Shown in pieces: positions 1-12,000 of a stretch of 64,000 nt of DNA. Below the pieces are notes generated by a model, which did not search any database, was not told the DNA's origin, and worked only from the letters and a program-made list of their open reading frames with translations. Within the stretch, counting starts at the first letter, position 1. Every line of letters starts with the position of its first letter. The position numbers and the translations under genes were made by a program. Source of the stretch: Larus michahellis (Eukaryota; Chordata; Aves; Charadriiformes; Laridae); the NCBI RefSeq assembly GCF_964199755.1, contig NC_133896.1, positions 67,745,142 to 67,809,141 of the forward strand, written 5' to 3'.

Positions 1-1365
1 CTCACTTGGTAGGACATCCGACCCACCTGGAGCAGCAGCCCAGCGAGGGCTGCTGGAGCCGGGTAGCGCAGGGAAGGGGAGGGAAGGGGGGGAACAAAGT
101 GGCCTGCTCAGCGCTGGAAGTGCTTAAAATGCAAATATTCAGGAACTTCAGACCATCCCACCCCCACCCACACCCCCACACCCCCCCGCCTCCTCCTCGG
201 CGCGGAGGAAAAGCAGCTTAAATACAGCCAGGCCTGGAGAGGAATGTTAAAAAGAGGGGAAGAATCGCCCTCCTCCTTTCCATAGGGACCCGGGCCCGGC
301 CGGATTGAGTATGCATGACTGAGCAAGCGAGCAAGGACAGCTCTTCTTTTAACTTTCCTGAACAATGGCTCCCGGCTCCTTCCACCATTTCGCATTCCCC
401 CTCCTTGGAGGCAGGAAGGGGGCAGAGGGAGCCCCGCCGCCGGGTTGGGGCGGGGGGGGGGGCGGACACGGGCGGGGGGGGGACACACCGGCTTTGTCGC
501 TGCCCTGTAAACACCGCTTAAGCTCCATCGCCAGCGACAATAATAATAAAAAAATAATAAAAAAAAAAAAACCCAAAACACAAAAACCACCACATCGTGG
601 AAGGCTGAAAAGGGACCGCGTCGGGTTAAAAGTCATACATTGAGGAGAAAGATTATGGTGTAGGACAAAGGACACCTTAGATTAGTCAAACTTTTTTTTT
701 TTTTTTTAACATGTTCGCACTTTACTTCCTCTTTACTCTTTGCCTGGGGACTGGAAACGGAGACATTTCAGATTCCCCAGGTCCTTGTGCGCTGGTGAGG
801 GCAGTTTTTGGTGGTTGTCACTGCGGGGAAATGTTTTTATTTGATGGGTCTTTCACGCAGGGTGGGCTGCAATTTAAGTAAATCACAAAAAAACCCTTTG
901 CCATCTAACTGGAGCTTTAAAAAAAATTATAAAACACAGCCCTTCTGTCCCCCTTCCCGAATGTCTTCCCCTACCATCGAACCCTCGATTCACTTTTGCT
1001 AGCGAGCACTTCAGCACTTTTGGTTTGTCTGACCTCAAACCGAGCTGACATCCCGCACCAACGGGCAGCTGCACCCGCTTTCTCCCCACAGAGCGCCCTT
1101 GCAGCCAAGGGTGGTCCTACACCAAACCCCTTCCTCATGAACTCTTCACCATGATGTTACTCAACATCCTGCAGAGGAGGCACCAGGCTCTCTTCCTTCC
1201 TCCTCCTCCTCCTCCATCACTCACTGGAACAAGAGCAAGAAGCCCCAAACCCCCGGCATGAGCCGCACGGCATACTTACCAAACCCAACACATAGACAGA
1301 TAGATACCTGTCTTTAAAAAGCACAGACAACACAGATACGGCTTTTTGTTGTTTTTTTTTCAAAA
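1..1365. other. Intergenic DNA beyond the FBXL14 3' end
   Basis: No reading frame here looks like protein. The stretch holds a GC-rich patch (about 280-500) with long G runs around 449-481 that could fold as G-quadruplexes, an A-rich tract at 541-570, a T tract near 692-707, and short CCT/TCC repeats near 1198-1215. It lies downstream of the proposed FBXL14 polyadenylation site, so it is most likely the FBXL14-ERC1 spacer. If FBXL14 also uses a distant second exon, as the human gene does, this stretch would be intron. Confidence 0.5.
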
Positions 1366-1385
1366 ACATACTTCATATTTCCTCT

Positions 1386-1391
1386 TTTATT
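1386..1391 (-). other. FBXL14: Likely FBXL14 polyadenylation signal
   Basis: Read on the minus strand this is AATAAA, inside an AT-rich block, followed within about 30 bases by a T- and GT-rich stretch, the usual layout of a vertebrate cleavage site. A second AATAAA on the minus strand lies upstream at 1691-1686. Using the 1391 site gives a 3' UTR of about 2.3 kb after the 400-codon frame. No transcript data were available. Confidence 0.55.
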
Positions 1392-2599
1392 ATATAAATA
1401 TGTTTAACCTTTTACTGTAAGAATATAAAATGTTTTAAAGAGGATCTTTGTTATTTTTTTTATACAAATTCACAAACAGTACAATTAATCCATAGGGGGT
1501 CTCTGGGTTTGCGTTAACTCCGTGGTCTGGCCTGTTACTGTGGAGGATTTGAGATTTTGAACAATGAGCAAAAAAAAAAAAGCCAAGATATCTTCCTTTA
1601 AAAAAAAAAAAGCCACAAAAAACAAACTTACTCTTCCTCTTTAAAATAATAATTAAAAAAAAATATCTAAAAGACCCAGCTCCATTTTATTGACAGAAAA
1701 GAGATAAGACAGATGAACTTCAGTCTCCTCCCCTTCACATTGCAGCCTCGGGGCCTGCAGGCCAGCTCTGCTCCTCTCCACCTACAAACAGGAAGCCTCG
1801 CATGGTGACCTTTTGTAGGTGATTTGGGAGGGGAGGGGAAAGCATTTGCATATATCTATATATATAATTATTATTTTTAAAAAAAAAAAAAACAAAACTT
1901 GCATTTTACACATTTCTGTTAACAGTAGCCCAATCCTCAGCGTGGATTCTCACATGTCACACATTTGTGCTAGAAGAGTAAAAATGCAGAAGCACAGTTC
2001 GGGTCCCCAGTCCCCAGTGAGGAGGGAGGGAGGGAGGGAGAGGCACAACCAGAACATGAAGGTGGGACACAATAGGGTAATCTTAAAAAACAAAACAAAA
2101 GTTAAAGAAAAAGGTTGGGGGGGAGAACATCGAGAAAAAGAACAAACCCAAGGGGTGTTATTCCAGTCTAGGCACAAAAATGTTTCAGTCTCAAAATCTC
2201 TTTCCTGTAAGAATTCCAGGGCTTTTGAGGAGAGAAAAAAAAAAAAAGTAACAAATTAAAACGAGGTAGCCAGACATCATATATATATTTATATATATAG
2301 AATATATTCAGCAGAAAAAAAATGTACTTAAAAATCCACAAGAACAGCAACTTCAAATGTCTTTAAAAATAAAACCATGTAAGAAAATGAATACTGTGAA
2401 GAGGAGAATGAGTGAGGAAAACTGGGATCAGTTACAGGATGTAAGCAAGGGATAGATGGGAGAGTAAGAGGCTGTTTTTGTAGCAGTAATTTTTTTTATG
2501 CATTTCAAAATAAAAACAGGTCACAGTATCTCAAATGAAGCAGAAATGAAGCTGGAGATTCTTCCTCAAGTCCCCTGGGTAGAGGGGAGCTCGCCACCC

Positions 2600-3560
2600 C
2601 TTCTACCCGCTCACCCCCAACCAAAGAGGAATGGATATGTAGCTGGATATGTCTATCCCTGGTGACAAGAAGAAGGAGGGGAGAAAAAGAGAGAATGATG
2701 AAAGGGAAGATGGGTCTCGGTAACTCTCAGTGTCCCCCCAGTGCAGGGAAGGCTTATGAGACTGGGGTCTGTGCCCAGTCCCCACAGAGATAGGGGAAGG
2801 AGGAAATGGTATCTTCATCTCCAGTAGAGAGATGGGGAGAGAGAATGGAGTGCCTAGGCTTTTCCATTAACCGTAGTGCAGGGTGACACGGAAACATACT
2901 GACAAAAGGAGAGGCTGTAGCTATCCCTAGTCTCAGTGCAGTGGAAAACTGGAATAGTGGGAGGTTGTATCCACCCACAGCAGAGAATAACATAGAACTG
3001 GAGATTGAAAACAGATTAAAAAAAAAAAATAAAAAAATCAATGTACCTAGGGAGCAGTATTTCTGTCACAATTCCCAGTTGACAGGGGAGGGGCAAGCGC
3101 AGAGGTGGAATGGTCATTTTACCAAAAGCTGTGTCTGTGCCCAGCGCAGGATGACTGGGTGGCCGGGCACATAAGTGTAACTAGGAAGCCTTTTCTGCTG
3201 TTGTTATTGTTTGTTCCCATCTCCATTCCCACTCTCCTTTATATAAACCAAAAATAATCTATTCTGAATACCTGGCAGAACAAGGGTCTGTCTTTATCCA
3301 TCCTTAGTGCATGAGGGGATGGAATCAGGGAGTGGGGATAAAGAGGGGTGTCTCTAGCCCCAGTGCATAAGAGTGTGGGCTTCTACCTTTTCCGCAGGGA
3401 AGGATGCTGTGGGGGAAGGGGGAGCTCTGTCTCCCCAGCTGGAGGCATGACCTGGAAAAAGGATAGGTGCTTTTTCTCTCTCTCTTCCCACCCCCCCTTC
3501 CTCCTCCTCCTCCTCCTCCAGAGCAAGGGTAGGTAGGCAGCACAGAAAGGTTGAGGATAT
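2600..3560. repeat. Decayed GA-rich minisatellite-like array
   Basis: A loose motif, roughly TATCC-CTAGT-(C)AGTGCA followed by a G/A-rich run, recurs near 2650, 2730, 2873, 2928, 3140, 3303 and 3357, with spacings of about 55 to 160 bases. Copies are diverged but share the AGTGCA core and the G-rich tail (GGGATGG, GGGAGTGGGG). It looks like an old tandem array that has lost its regular period. It lies in the FBXL14 3' UTR. Confidence 0.45.
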
Positions 3561-3714
3561 ACTCTCTTTCTCTATGCTCCCCCCTCTGGTGCCAGGGTGC
3601 GTGGGTAGCATGGCTCTGTGCGTGCCCCTCTCTCTCTTTCTCTCCTCCATTGCAGCAGTCAGTCAGTCAGTGAGTCCCTCCAGAGGAGATGGAGGTCTCG
3701 GGGTGCCCCCCTCC

Positions 3715-3720
3715 TCTCAC
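3715..3720 (-). other. FBXL14: Candidate splice donor overlapping the FBXL14 stop codon
   Basis: On the minus strand the sequence reads AG then GTGAGA. The bases of the TGA stop (3719-3717) sit inside this GT donor. Reading through gives the 400-residue protein; splicing at the GT removes the stop and adds a different C-terminus from a downstream exon, as in the longer human form. That second exon is not recognisable in positions 1-3700. Confidence 0.5.
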
Positions 3721-4919
3721 CTGACCTTCTCACTCTCAGTCATTTCCCAAAGTCCCAGGTTGAGCACCTTGAGGCAGGGCAGCTGGGTGATGCGCTCCAA
3801 GCCCCGCTTCGTAATGCGGGTGCAGCCGTAGAGATCGATGCCCGTGAGCTGGCTGAGGTGTTCGGCAATGAGCTCCAGGCCCTTGTCAGTGATGCGGACG
3901 CACTGGCCGATGTTGAGGGTGCGGAGCCCGTGCATCTGCCGCACCATGCGGTTGATGCCCTCATCGCTAATGTGGCAGGAGCAGAGGGAGAGGGAGCGCA
4001 GCCCGTCCAGGCCCTGTGCGATATAGGCTAGGCTCTGGTCCCCCACCTTGTCGCAGAAGGAGACGTCGAGGCCGGACAGCCGCAGGCTGCCCATGGCCAG
4101 ATGCATGATGCCCGTGTCGCTGATGTTGTCGCAGGAGCGCAGGTTGAGGCTGCGCAGGCTGCTCATGTGCGACAGGTGCAGCAGCCCCGCGTCCGAGATG
4201 CCCCCGCAGAAGCTGAGGTTGAGCTGGCGGAGGCGGCCCAGCCCGCGGGCCAGGTGCTTGAGCGAGAGGTCGCTGAGCTTCTGGCAGTCCTGCAGCGTGA
4301 GCTGCTCCAGGCCCAGGCAGCCCTCGGCCGCGCTGCGTGTCATGCCCGCCAGGTGCCCAATGCCCACGTCGGAGAGGTGCCGGCAGGAGCGCAGGTTGAG
4401 GCTCTTGAGGCGCTGCAGGCCCCAGGCGATGAGGAGGAGGCCGGTGTTGGTGATGTTGCTGCAGCCCCCCAGCTCCAGCACCTCCAGGCCCTTGAGGTAC
4501 TGGGCGATGCGGCCCAGGCTGCTGTCCGTGATCTGCTTGCAGAGGCTCAGGTTGAGCGAGCGCAGGGAGCTGATCTCTGCCACGAAGGCGTGGCCCAGCC
4601 CGTTGTCGGTGAGGTTGTAGCAGCCGCTGAGGTTGAGGCTCTCGATGTCCGCCATGCCCTGGATCACGTAGCTCAGGCTGCGCCGCAGCGACAGGATCTG
4701 CACCCGCCGGATGCCCCGCGCCGCCAGGCTGGGGAAGAGCGAGGGGTTGGCGCGGCGCAGGTGCAGCTTGGCCTCCACGCCCCGCCAGACCGAGCGGTGG
4801 TAGGCGGCGTCCCGCCAGGCCGTGCACACCTGCGCCGCCCGGCCCTTGTCCCGCACCTCCAGGTACCCGAAGATCATGGCCAGCAGCTCGGGGAACAGGC
4901 ACGAGATGTGCGTTTCCAT
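3717..4919 (-). CDS. FBXL14: FBXL14, F-box and leucine-rich repeat protein 14
   Basis: The 400-residue frame starts METHISCLFPELLAMIF, the F-box, at about residues 2-48. From about residue 70 to the end it is a row of leucine-rich repeats of the cysteine-containing class (L-x-x-LNL-x-x-C-x-x-ITD-x-GL). In this family the F-box binds SKP1 of an SCF ubiquitin ligase and the repeats bind substrate; FBXL14 (Ppa in frog) promotes degradation of Snail, Slug and Twist-type factors. The start has G at +4 and the family N-terminus. From memory the mouse protein is 400 and the human 418 residues; the difference lies after the shared ...ESEKV end, where the human transcript splices on. Here the frame ends at a TGA that overlaps a donor-like GTGAGA, so both ends may exist. 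The whole 400-residue form is in one exon. GC content is very high, which creates long antisense frames. Confidence 0.95.
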   Translation of the reverse strand: METHISCLFPELLAMIFGYLEVRDKGRAAQVCTAWRDAAYHRSVWRGVEAKLHLRRANPSLFPSLAARGIRRVQILSLRRSLSYVIQGMADIESLNLSGCYNLTDNGLGHAFVAEISSLRSLNLSLCKQITDSSLGRIAQYLKGLEVLELGGCSNITNTGLLLIAWGLQRLKSLNLRSCRHLSDVGIGHLAGMTRSAAEGCLGLEQLTLQDCQKLSDLSLKHLARGLGRLRQLNLSFCGGISDAGLLHLSHMSSLRSLNLRSCDNISDTGIMHLAMGSLRLSGLDVSFCDKVGDQSLAYIAQGLDGLRSLSLCSCHISDEGINRMVRQMHGLRTLNIGQCVRITDKGLELIAEHLSQLTGIDLYGCTRITKRGLERITQLPCLKVLNLGLWEMTESEKVR

Positions 4920-6070
4920 CGCACGCCCGCCCCCGGCCGCCCCCGCCGGCGCCGCGCTCCTCCTCGCCGCCGGGCCCGGCCCGCTTCCGCTCGGGGCCCG
5001 CCCGCCTTCCGCTCCGCTCCGCGCCGTGCCGCGCTCCTCCTCGCCGCCGCCGCCTCCCTCACATCGCCGGCCCGGGCGGCGCGGCCCGGCCCGCGGGAGA
5101 CGCTGCTGCGCGACCGCCGGCCCAGCCCGGCCCGGCCCCGCGCCCTGCGGCCGCCGCCGCCGCCTCCTCTACCGCCGCGCCGGGCGGGCCGCGCCGCCGC
5201 TGCCGCCGCGCTGCTGCGGCCGCGCCGCCCCGTGCCGCATCGTGCCGCCTCCCGGCGGGCGGGCGGGTGCGCCCCGACGGCGGCGGCGGCCCCCGCGCTC
5301 CGTCCCCTGGTGCCGGCCGCCGAGCCCCGCCGCCTCCCTTTGTCTCCGCGCTGCCGCCGCTCACAGCCCGCGGCCCCGGGCCGCCCGCATCCCGCGGTGG
5401 CGAGCAGGCAGCGAGGGCTGGGGGTCGCGCCGGCCCGGCCCGGCCCGCCCCGCCGCCGGTACCGACTCCGCCGCTCCGGGCCTCGGCCGCCGCCGGCCGC
5501 CTGCTCCGCTCCGCCGCGCTCCGCTCGCTGCTGGGCCCCGGCGCCGCGCTCCGGCCGGGCGAGAGGGGGAGGAGGCGCGGCGAGGCGGGGAGGGGAGGGG
5601 GGGGGAAGAGGAGGAGGGAGGAGGCGGCGCTGGGCCGGGCCTGGCGGCGGCGGCGGCGGCGACGCCGACTCGCGTTCCCCCCGCCCTCCTCCCCCCCCGC
5701 GCCTCTTGCGCAATGGTACGATCCGGAACACTCCGAGCCGTCGCCCTGGCAACAGCGCGACCCATTCGCTGCGCCCCGCCGTTAACCGTTGCCGCGCCGC
5801 GGTGGCGCCCCGCTGCCCGCCCCCCCCTCGGCGGCCGTCGCCGCCTCCCCTTCCCGCCCCGTCAGTGAGGGCAGGCGCTGCGTTGTCTCTCTGGGATGAC
5901 TTGTCCCGTCCCCCGTCTACCCCCCCGTGAGGAGGGGGACCGAAGGGCGGATGGCAGCCCCGTCCAGCCGGCCCCCTCGCTTCAGGCCCCCCATCAGCCC
6001 CCGGTGCCTGCCGCCCGCCTCAGTGGCGGGGTTCGCCGAGGGCCAGGCACCGGGCCGGCTGGGAAACAAG
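3900..6070 (-). promoter_or_regulatory. FBXL14: CpG island covering the FBXL14 5' end and promoter
   Basis: CpG dinucleotides are dense from the FBXL14 coding region through about 6070 and drop sharply after that. The 5' UTR and start of transcription should lie between 4920 and about 5700. The most promoter-like cluster is at 5706-5753. A long plus-strand frame across this island is an artefact of its high GC content. Confidence 0.75.
5706..5753. promoter_or_regulatory. FBXL14: C/EBP, ETS and X-box motif cluster
   Basis: Three strong consensus sites lie within 48 bases: TTGCGCAA, the palindromic C/EBP site, at 5706-5713; CCGGAA, an ETS core, at 5723-5728; and GTCGCC-CT-GGCAAC, a full two-half X-box of the RFX family, at 5740-5753. 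They sit on the upstream side of the FBXL14 island. The motifs are seen directly; binding is inferred. Confidence 0.5.
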
Positions 6071-9000
6071 CCCTGGAGCTCCCTGGGGAGCCCCGGGCTG
6101 CGTGACCCACTGAGGAAGGACAGGGGCGCATGCTGATATGGCAGAGGGAAAGCGGGCCGGCGCCTTGCCCTCGTCTGTTGGGTCTGCGGCGTGGCCTCGG
6201 CGCTGCGTGATGGCCTTGAGGACCAAAACGTGGGAACCCCCTGTCTAGACATCCCGGCAGGAGCGATAGGGGCATGGCGGTAAACAGCTCGGAGATCTGG
6301 GTAACTGTCAAGGTTGCTAGACCTCTGGGTGCGCCATTTTAGGGCCTGCGTGATGGGAAATGGAAAAACTTCTGGAAATGGCTTTCAGCTCACGGTCTCC
6401 TTGAACTAGCGCTGAAAACTGTTGAATTGAAAATTGTTTATGCTCACATAAACCAAGCAATTTCCAGTGATTTCCGGCAATTTCAAAAAAGAATGTTTGA
6501 AATACATGCTTCCTAGATGTCCGTAGCCGCCTGTAATGGCAACTGTGCGTGTTTCAACACTGGGCAGTATAGCTGCAGTGTTAAAAATGGGTTAAGTTCT
6601 ACCAGAGATCAGGTAAGGCTTTTTAAAACAGTTTCAAAAGACCAGGACTGCCCTTCTGTGCCAAAGGGCTGTAAAGAAAAAAAAATAAAGTTCACGTTTG
6701 TTCAGCACGACAGGGCGCATTTTTAATACTATTTGGATTACTAAAATACTGCTAAAATCAGCTTAATTACTGATGTGTTTGCTCTACCGAGACTTTCACT
6801 AACCTGAAGGAATTGGCTCTATTTTAATCATTGTCTAAATTTATCTGCTGCAGAAATGCCCATGGGTCCATCTTCACCTACAGATTCCACATCAGCAGAC
6901 TCTGTTGACTACTTAGAGGTTAAACGTTTGGATTTCATTCTGCTCATTCCTTTTTTTGCTTTAAGTTGGAGGCAATGCGAGTTGAAGGACTCTTAGGCCC
7001 TGATCCTGCCATGATATCCCTGTGCGTGTAAGCATCGCTATCGGCATTAGGCTGTGGTTTGGCAGCGCAGAAGACCCAGCAGTGTAACTAACTCCTATTA
7101 CTGGCTCAAAAATGGGGTGCCCGCATGATGTGAAGCGCTGACCTGGTATTCATTCACTCTGCCTGCTCAAGTTAATTCAAGAAGTTTTTGACAGGTTAAC
7201 TTTTTGCTAGCAGGCTTTATGCCGGATCAGGTATCACTGTACACAACTCCAACCAGATCAGGTATCGTCTGCACCCCTGCGGCTGGCGTACGGCCAGCGT
7301 AAAATTGGCGTTGGCTCCGTGTCGCGCGCTCTGGCTCATTCAGCTGAAGCGTGATCACGTGCCTTGGCCTGATCCCGATCAAATTTGTACTCCTGGGTGA
7401 TCCAGAAATGTACAAACCTGGTTTTAATGATTGTGGAGCTGCGGCCCCACGCAGACGCTGGACCGGGGAGTCACCCAGTACGAATTATTTTTGTAGCTTT
7501 ATTTATTTAGTTTTGCACTGTCGGAGGGGTGGGGTGGGGTTGTTAACCATCGGGTTAATACAAAAACGATTAGGGGGGAGAGATGTTGCTGAGCAGCCGC
7601 ACTGCAAATCTCCTTCTGTCCTCAGACCAGTCATTGAGCATTGCAACCAAAAAGATTCTTCTTGCGTGAAGTGAGGAGTGGGTGAAAGGTGCGGCGTCTC
7701 ACGGGCAGCGTGGTCCTGCCTCGGCGTGGGTTGCTCGGCTGAGGACGGGGGGATCACTTATGAGGAGGCTGAGTCCGGTAGACATCAGGCAACATGTGAA
7801 AGCAATGTGGTACAAAGGTGGTGTTGGTGTGATCTTAGTGATTGTTGCATTACTCATAACTGGCAAAGGTACAGGCAAGTTATACAAGTCATTCTGAAAA
7901 AGTGCTAATGAAGTCTTTTACTGTATTATCCCAAATTCGACTGCAGAATCTTACCGTGGAAATAATGTGGTATTTCCTCTCTCTAAGCCTTTCACGTTCA
8001 GACCACATTTGAGGGGGAGCGGGGAAAGGCGTGCTCTTTAAGGCATAAAAGCTCACCTGAAATACCTTCTTCTTTACATTTCAGCATGTTGTGTCTTTAA
8101 CGCCTGTTGTGTGTAAGCAGCAAAGGTTAGAAATAGATGATGCATTTTCTGGAGACTCTGAAGTTCCCTTTCTCATATGTTACACACTTCAAGTGTCTGT
8201 GCTTCCTTGTGAACAATTAAGATTTACATGTTAAATGGAACAGCCCTGGAATTTGGACTCATAATCCTACCATGGGGTTGTTTTTTGGGGAGGAGCACAG
8301 AAAGTATTTTTCTAGTAGTTTTTTTATTGCTTGCTTTGTCTAAGTGACACATGTTTGGAAATAGAGGTTTAGAAAGACAAAGTAAAAGTGCGTGAAAAGG
8401 GCCAATTTATCACATGGTTGTTCAGCTGATTTTGTGTTTCCAGGAGTAAGGAAATATGTGCCATGTTTTTCATGATTTCATACAGTATAAATAGAAGGTG
8501 GTAATCACCCTGCGATAAACTGCATTTTATTAAAAATCCCTGTCTGCCTCATATGCACTCTGTCCCCCTGGAACAGTCTCCAGCATTCCAGCCCCTTGAG
8601 CAGCCCTCCCAACAGCCGCTTTCTCTTTTTGAAAGCACTTGCCAGATAAATGTTTCTTTCTTTTTTCTTCCCCAATTACACCGGTGTTCAGCGGAGGCCG
8701 GACAGTTTTGCTTGGCAGGGGTTCAGGAGGATCCACATAACTCACTTGTGGCTTCTGCGATTGGAAGTGATTCCTGCTGATAAAGCTGCACCATCGTCTA
8801 TCCTGTATCTTTTATTGCATGGTTGGGCATAACGTCCACCAGGTCTTTCTGCAGCTCCCATCTCAGTCTGTCCCTATGTGGTGTTTTTGCTTCTCAATTT
8901 GCCCAGTAACTTTTAGCTCAACTTAGTCATTTAAGAGGTAACAAATACAGAGCCCTTCCCTAACCTTCCTTTTCTTCTGCCACCCTACTCCGTGTGCTTT

Positions 9001-12000
9001 CTGCGTTTTCATGGCTTCAGCCGTGGAACGGAAAGCTTGTGAATTTACCCAGAGGAATCTTCTTGGCCTTCGGCTTTTTCTTGCCTATGGGCAGCGGCCA
9101 CTGGGACTGCAGGAGAGAAATGACACAAACCTGCTTGAACAATAAAGCCTGTGGTCCGCTAACCCTTTCTCTCTCTTTTGATCCATTTAAGCTTGAATTA
9201 ATTCCTAAAGTAATATATTTCCCCCCCTTGCCTAGCTAACCGTACTCCTTTCCCTGACCTGGCTCCTTGAGGGACTGTGTTCCTGCTTGCCTTCTCTTGC
9301 AGTCGCTGATCCTTCCCATTGCCCCACCTCACCGCGCTGTCCCACATCCCAGCGCGTGAGAGCCGAGAGGCAGCTTCATCCAAGGGAGCAGGGAAGACTG
9401 CAGGGAAGGGCAGTCGCGGATTCCTGTGCTTCACTGGGTACAGCTATGATGATCAAAGGGATGTTAGGCAGGTAGGATCTCCGTGGGGTCCTCGTTCACG
9501 CAGACAGCTCTGTAGATCTAGGCTTTCACTTAAAACAGTGGTGCTTTACTTCCCACCCTTGAAAAAAACAAGGCATGGATGGCCTCAGCCTTCCACATCT
9601 GTTGCAGAGGCTGCAGGCTGGTGCCATTTGGGGTGTAGCCTGTTACAATCCGTTAGCTAATTTCCTGTGACTGGCTGATGTTGAGTTTTCAAGTCCTTTT
9701 GTCCAGCCCACCACTACACTACTTCTCAGTTTAAAGCTTTTCGCTGCAGTCTAAGCTACAGTGAGGAAATTTCTCCTCTCCAAAAAATGCAGCTGGCTTA
9801 ATGAGTAGTTCAGCTAATGCTGGTTTGGGACTGTTTCAACTCCTAATGTCAGCCTTGCTCCAGCCCCCTTGCTCCAGGGGGTTACAGTTGTCCTTCACAA
9901 ATTGGCTTCCAGACTTTCTTCATCAGATTTGAAGCGTGTCCATTAAATCTAGTAAGCCTGATACAACCTACGGTCTTAAACTGGCTTTAAAATTGGTTTA
10001 GTGTAACTTCTTAAAAGTAAATTTGGGGAATGTTTTTTGGGTATGGATGAGACCAAAATGGTCCTTTTGCACTGCTGACACCTAAAAGCACCATCTCCTG
10101 ACATGGCTCAGCAAAACAAGGGTGCCAGCTTGGCGAGGGGAGAACATGGTGCTCATCAGCGTTTCACACTGAGTGGACCCGACCCTTGGCTACTGCTGTA
10201 GACCGGTTCTGCTCTTAGAAGGTGTCAGAGAAGCTGCGATGGCCTGTTTTAGAGGTTCCTTTCCTTTCTTGAATGTAAAGCATAAATGATGCCCTAGAAC
10301 TCTTCTGTGAATGCAACCAGTAATTACATGACAAAGATCTCTATTAAGACCTATGCATGTAAGTGTAGGCAGAACAGATGTGTAATGTGCATATTTTAGA
10401 TACATAAGCATGTATACATATCTATGTATGCGCATACACACGTATATAAATCAGGATACGGCTGTTAAGTGAATGGATTCCCTTTGGAAGTCATGCTGAT
10501 CATGATCTTTTCTTTTTTTTGACCAGAGATTATAAAGAAAATGTAACCAATCAGTGGGTTATTTGGAAATTATAACTTAGGATCCTCTTGCACACAGAGC
10601 TTTGTTGTGGAGCTTAGGTCACTATGAAGCTTTCCTTAAGGATAAAAAACTGGTGTTTTCTCTGTGTTTTGCAAGTATCGTGTCTCTAATAGGTGCTACA
10701 TGAGATTATGTTTTAGGATTACATGGTTCTTCCTGCACAAAGCAATTCTGGTCTGCCGTGTATTTCCTGGTGTTGGGGGTTGTTTATTCAAAATACAGCA
10801 TACTGTGAATATGTGGTTAGGTGTTGGGGCAAAATTCAGAGCTGATGTCTCAGTGCAAACTTCAGCTCTAAATTTGAGCCTTTGGGATTTGGGTATTTTC
10901 TTCAGGTTTTGATTTTACTTGTCAGTCAATAGCTGACAAGAATATAACTATGCTGATACGAGGAGGAATGGTAGAGGATATAAAGCGTGGGAGGTCTGGA
11001 TTATATTTCCAGTTTTGCCATTAAATTGGCCAGTGACTGTTGCTGCTAAAACAGATTGAATCAAGCATGAATGAAAGGATTGCTTGAAGAACCCAAATAA
11101 TATATTATGGTCCAGGCAACTGTACTTGGATGCCATGTACCTATTATGTGTGTCTCGTGTGCTCTTGTGGGACAGGACTGTCTGGTGGTCAGAGCAAGTG
11201 ACCTGGGCCCCTCTGACTCCGCCATACACGTCACACCCTTTGTGGCTTATACGAACCTTCATACTCAATGGTTAAAATCATCAAAGGGAAAGTGCTTCTG
11301 GGAGGGCAGGATGTAAAGTCTCAAACCTCAGCGCTTGCAGTTCATTGCATTGGGTGCTATTTTAAGTGTTGAGCTTTGTCATTTCTTTATTAGCAGTACC
11401 AACAAAGATTGAGATGGCGGAAAATATCTGATGTAGTCATTATTATTAAAAACAGTGGCACAAAAACAAAGAGACCTTTCAGGTAGTAATTGCTTTCATA
11501 AGCCATTCCTGGGGATTGAACTCTGAGACCTCTACAAATGGATCTAAAAGGGGCAGCCCCTGCAGTCACAGCAGAAACATGTGTGTCCGACGTGCTGTGG
11601 GGTACCTGTTACAGCAGCAGGTTTGTGAAATCTTCCTCTGTAACAGCTGTTTAGTCCAACACCCAGCAGAGACAGCCGGACGCTGTGTGTGTGAAGCTCC
11701 ACTGCCAGCCAGCACGTTCAGCCTGGGATGGAGGAGATGTTGTGGCCTTTGGCTGAGGTTGGAGAAGGGTGGGTGCAGCCTCCTCTCTGACAAAGGTTTC
11801 CATGTAGCCAGGGCAGATGTAGCAATACTGGCCAGCTTGCGAGTAAGGGTTATTTGGTTATCAGGGAAGCTTCTTCTTGTCCTCTCTGTCAGAAGCTCCA
11901 AGAAAGAAAAGGCATCAGTACCTGGGCTTGTCCCTCTCCAGTCAAGCCTTGCGTCGGGCCCCAGGAGCGAGGTCCAGGGTCAGGTAATTCATATACTCTT

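Larger units (their letters stand above)
1366..3716 (-). other. FBXL14: Putative FBXL14 3' UTR (or first part of an intron)
   Basis: This continues directly from the stop codon of the FBXL14 frame to the AATAAA near 1390, with no coding content on either strand. It is A/T-rich on the downstream side and purine/pyrimidine biased elsewhere. Because the stop codon lies in a GT splice-donor context, the same DNA would be intron in any transcript that splices there. A decayed tandem repeat occupies its upstream half. Confidence 0.5.

Noticed and set aside
4101..5930. 609-codon plus-strand frame across the FBXL14 gene and promoter
   Set aside because: It is the antisense of the FBXL14 exon and the CpG island; extreme GC content suppresses stops. 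The peptide is rich in Arg, Pro and Ala without domains.
7227..7415. 62-codon minus-strand frame in a CpG-richer patch
   Set aside because: Short, no splice signals of quality, no neighbours; likely chance.
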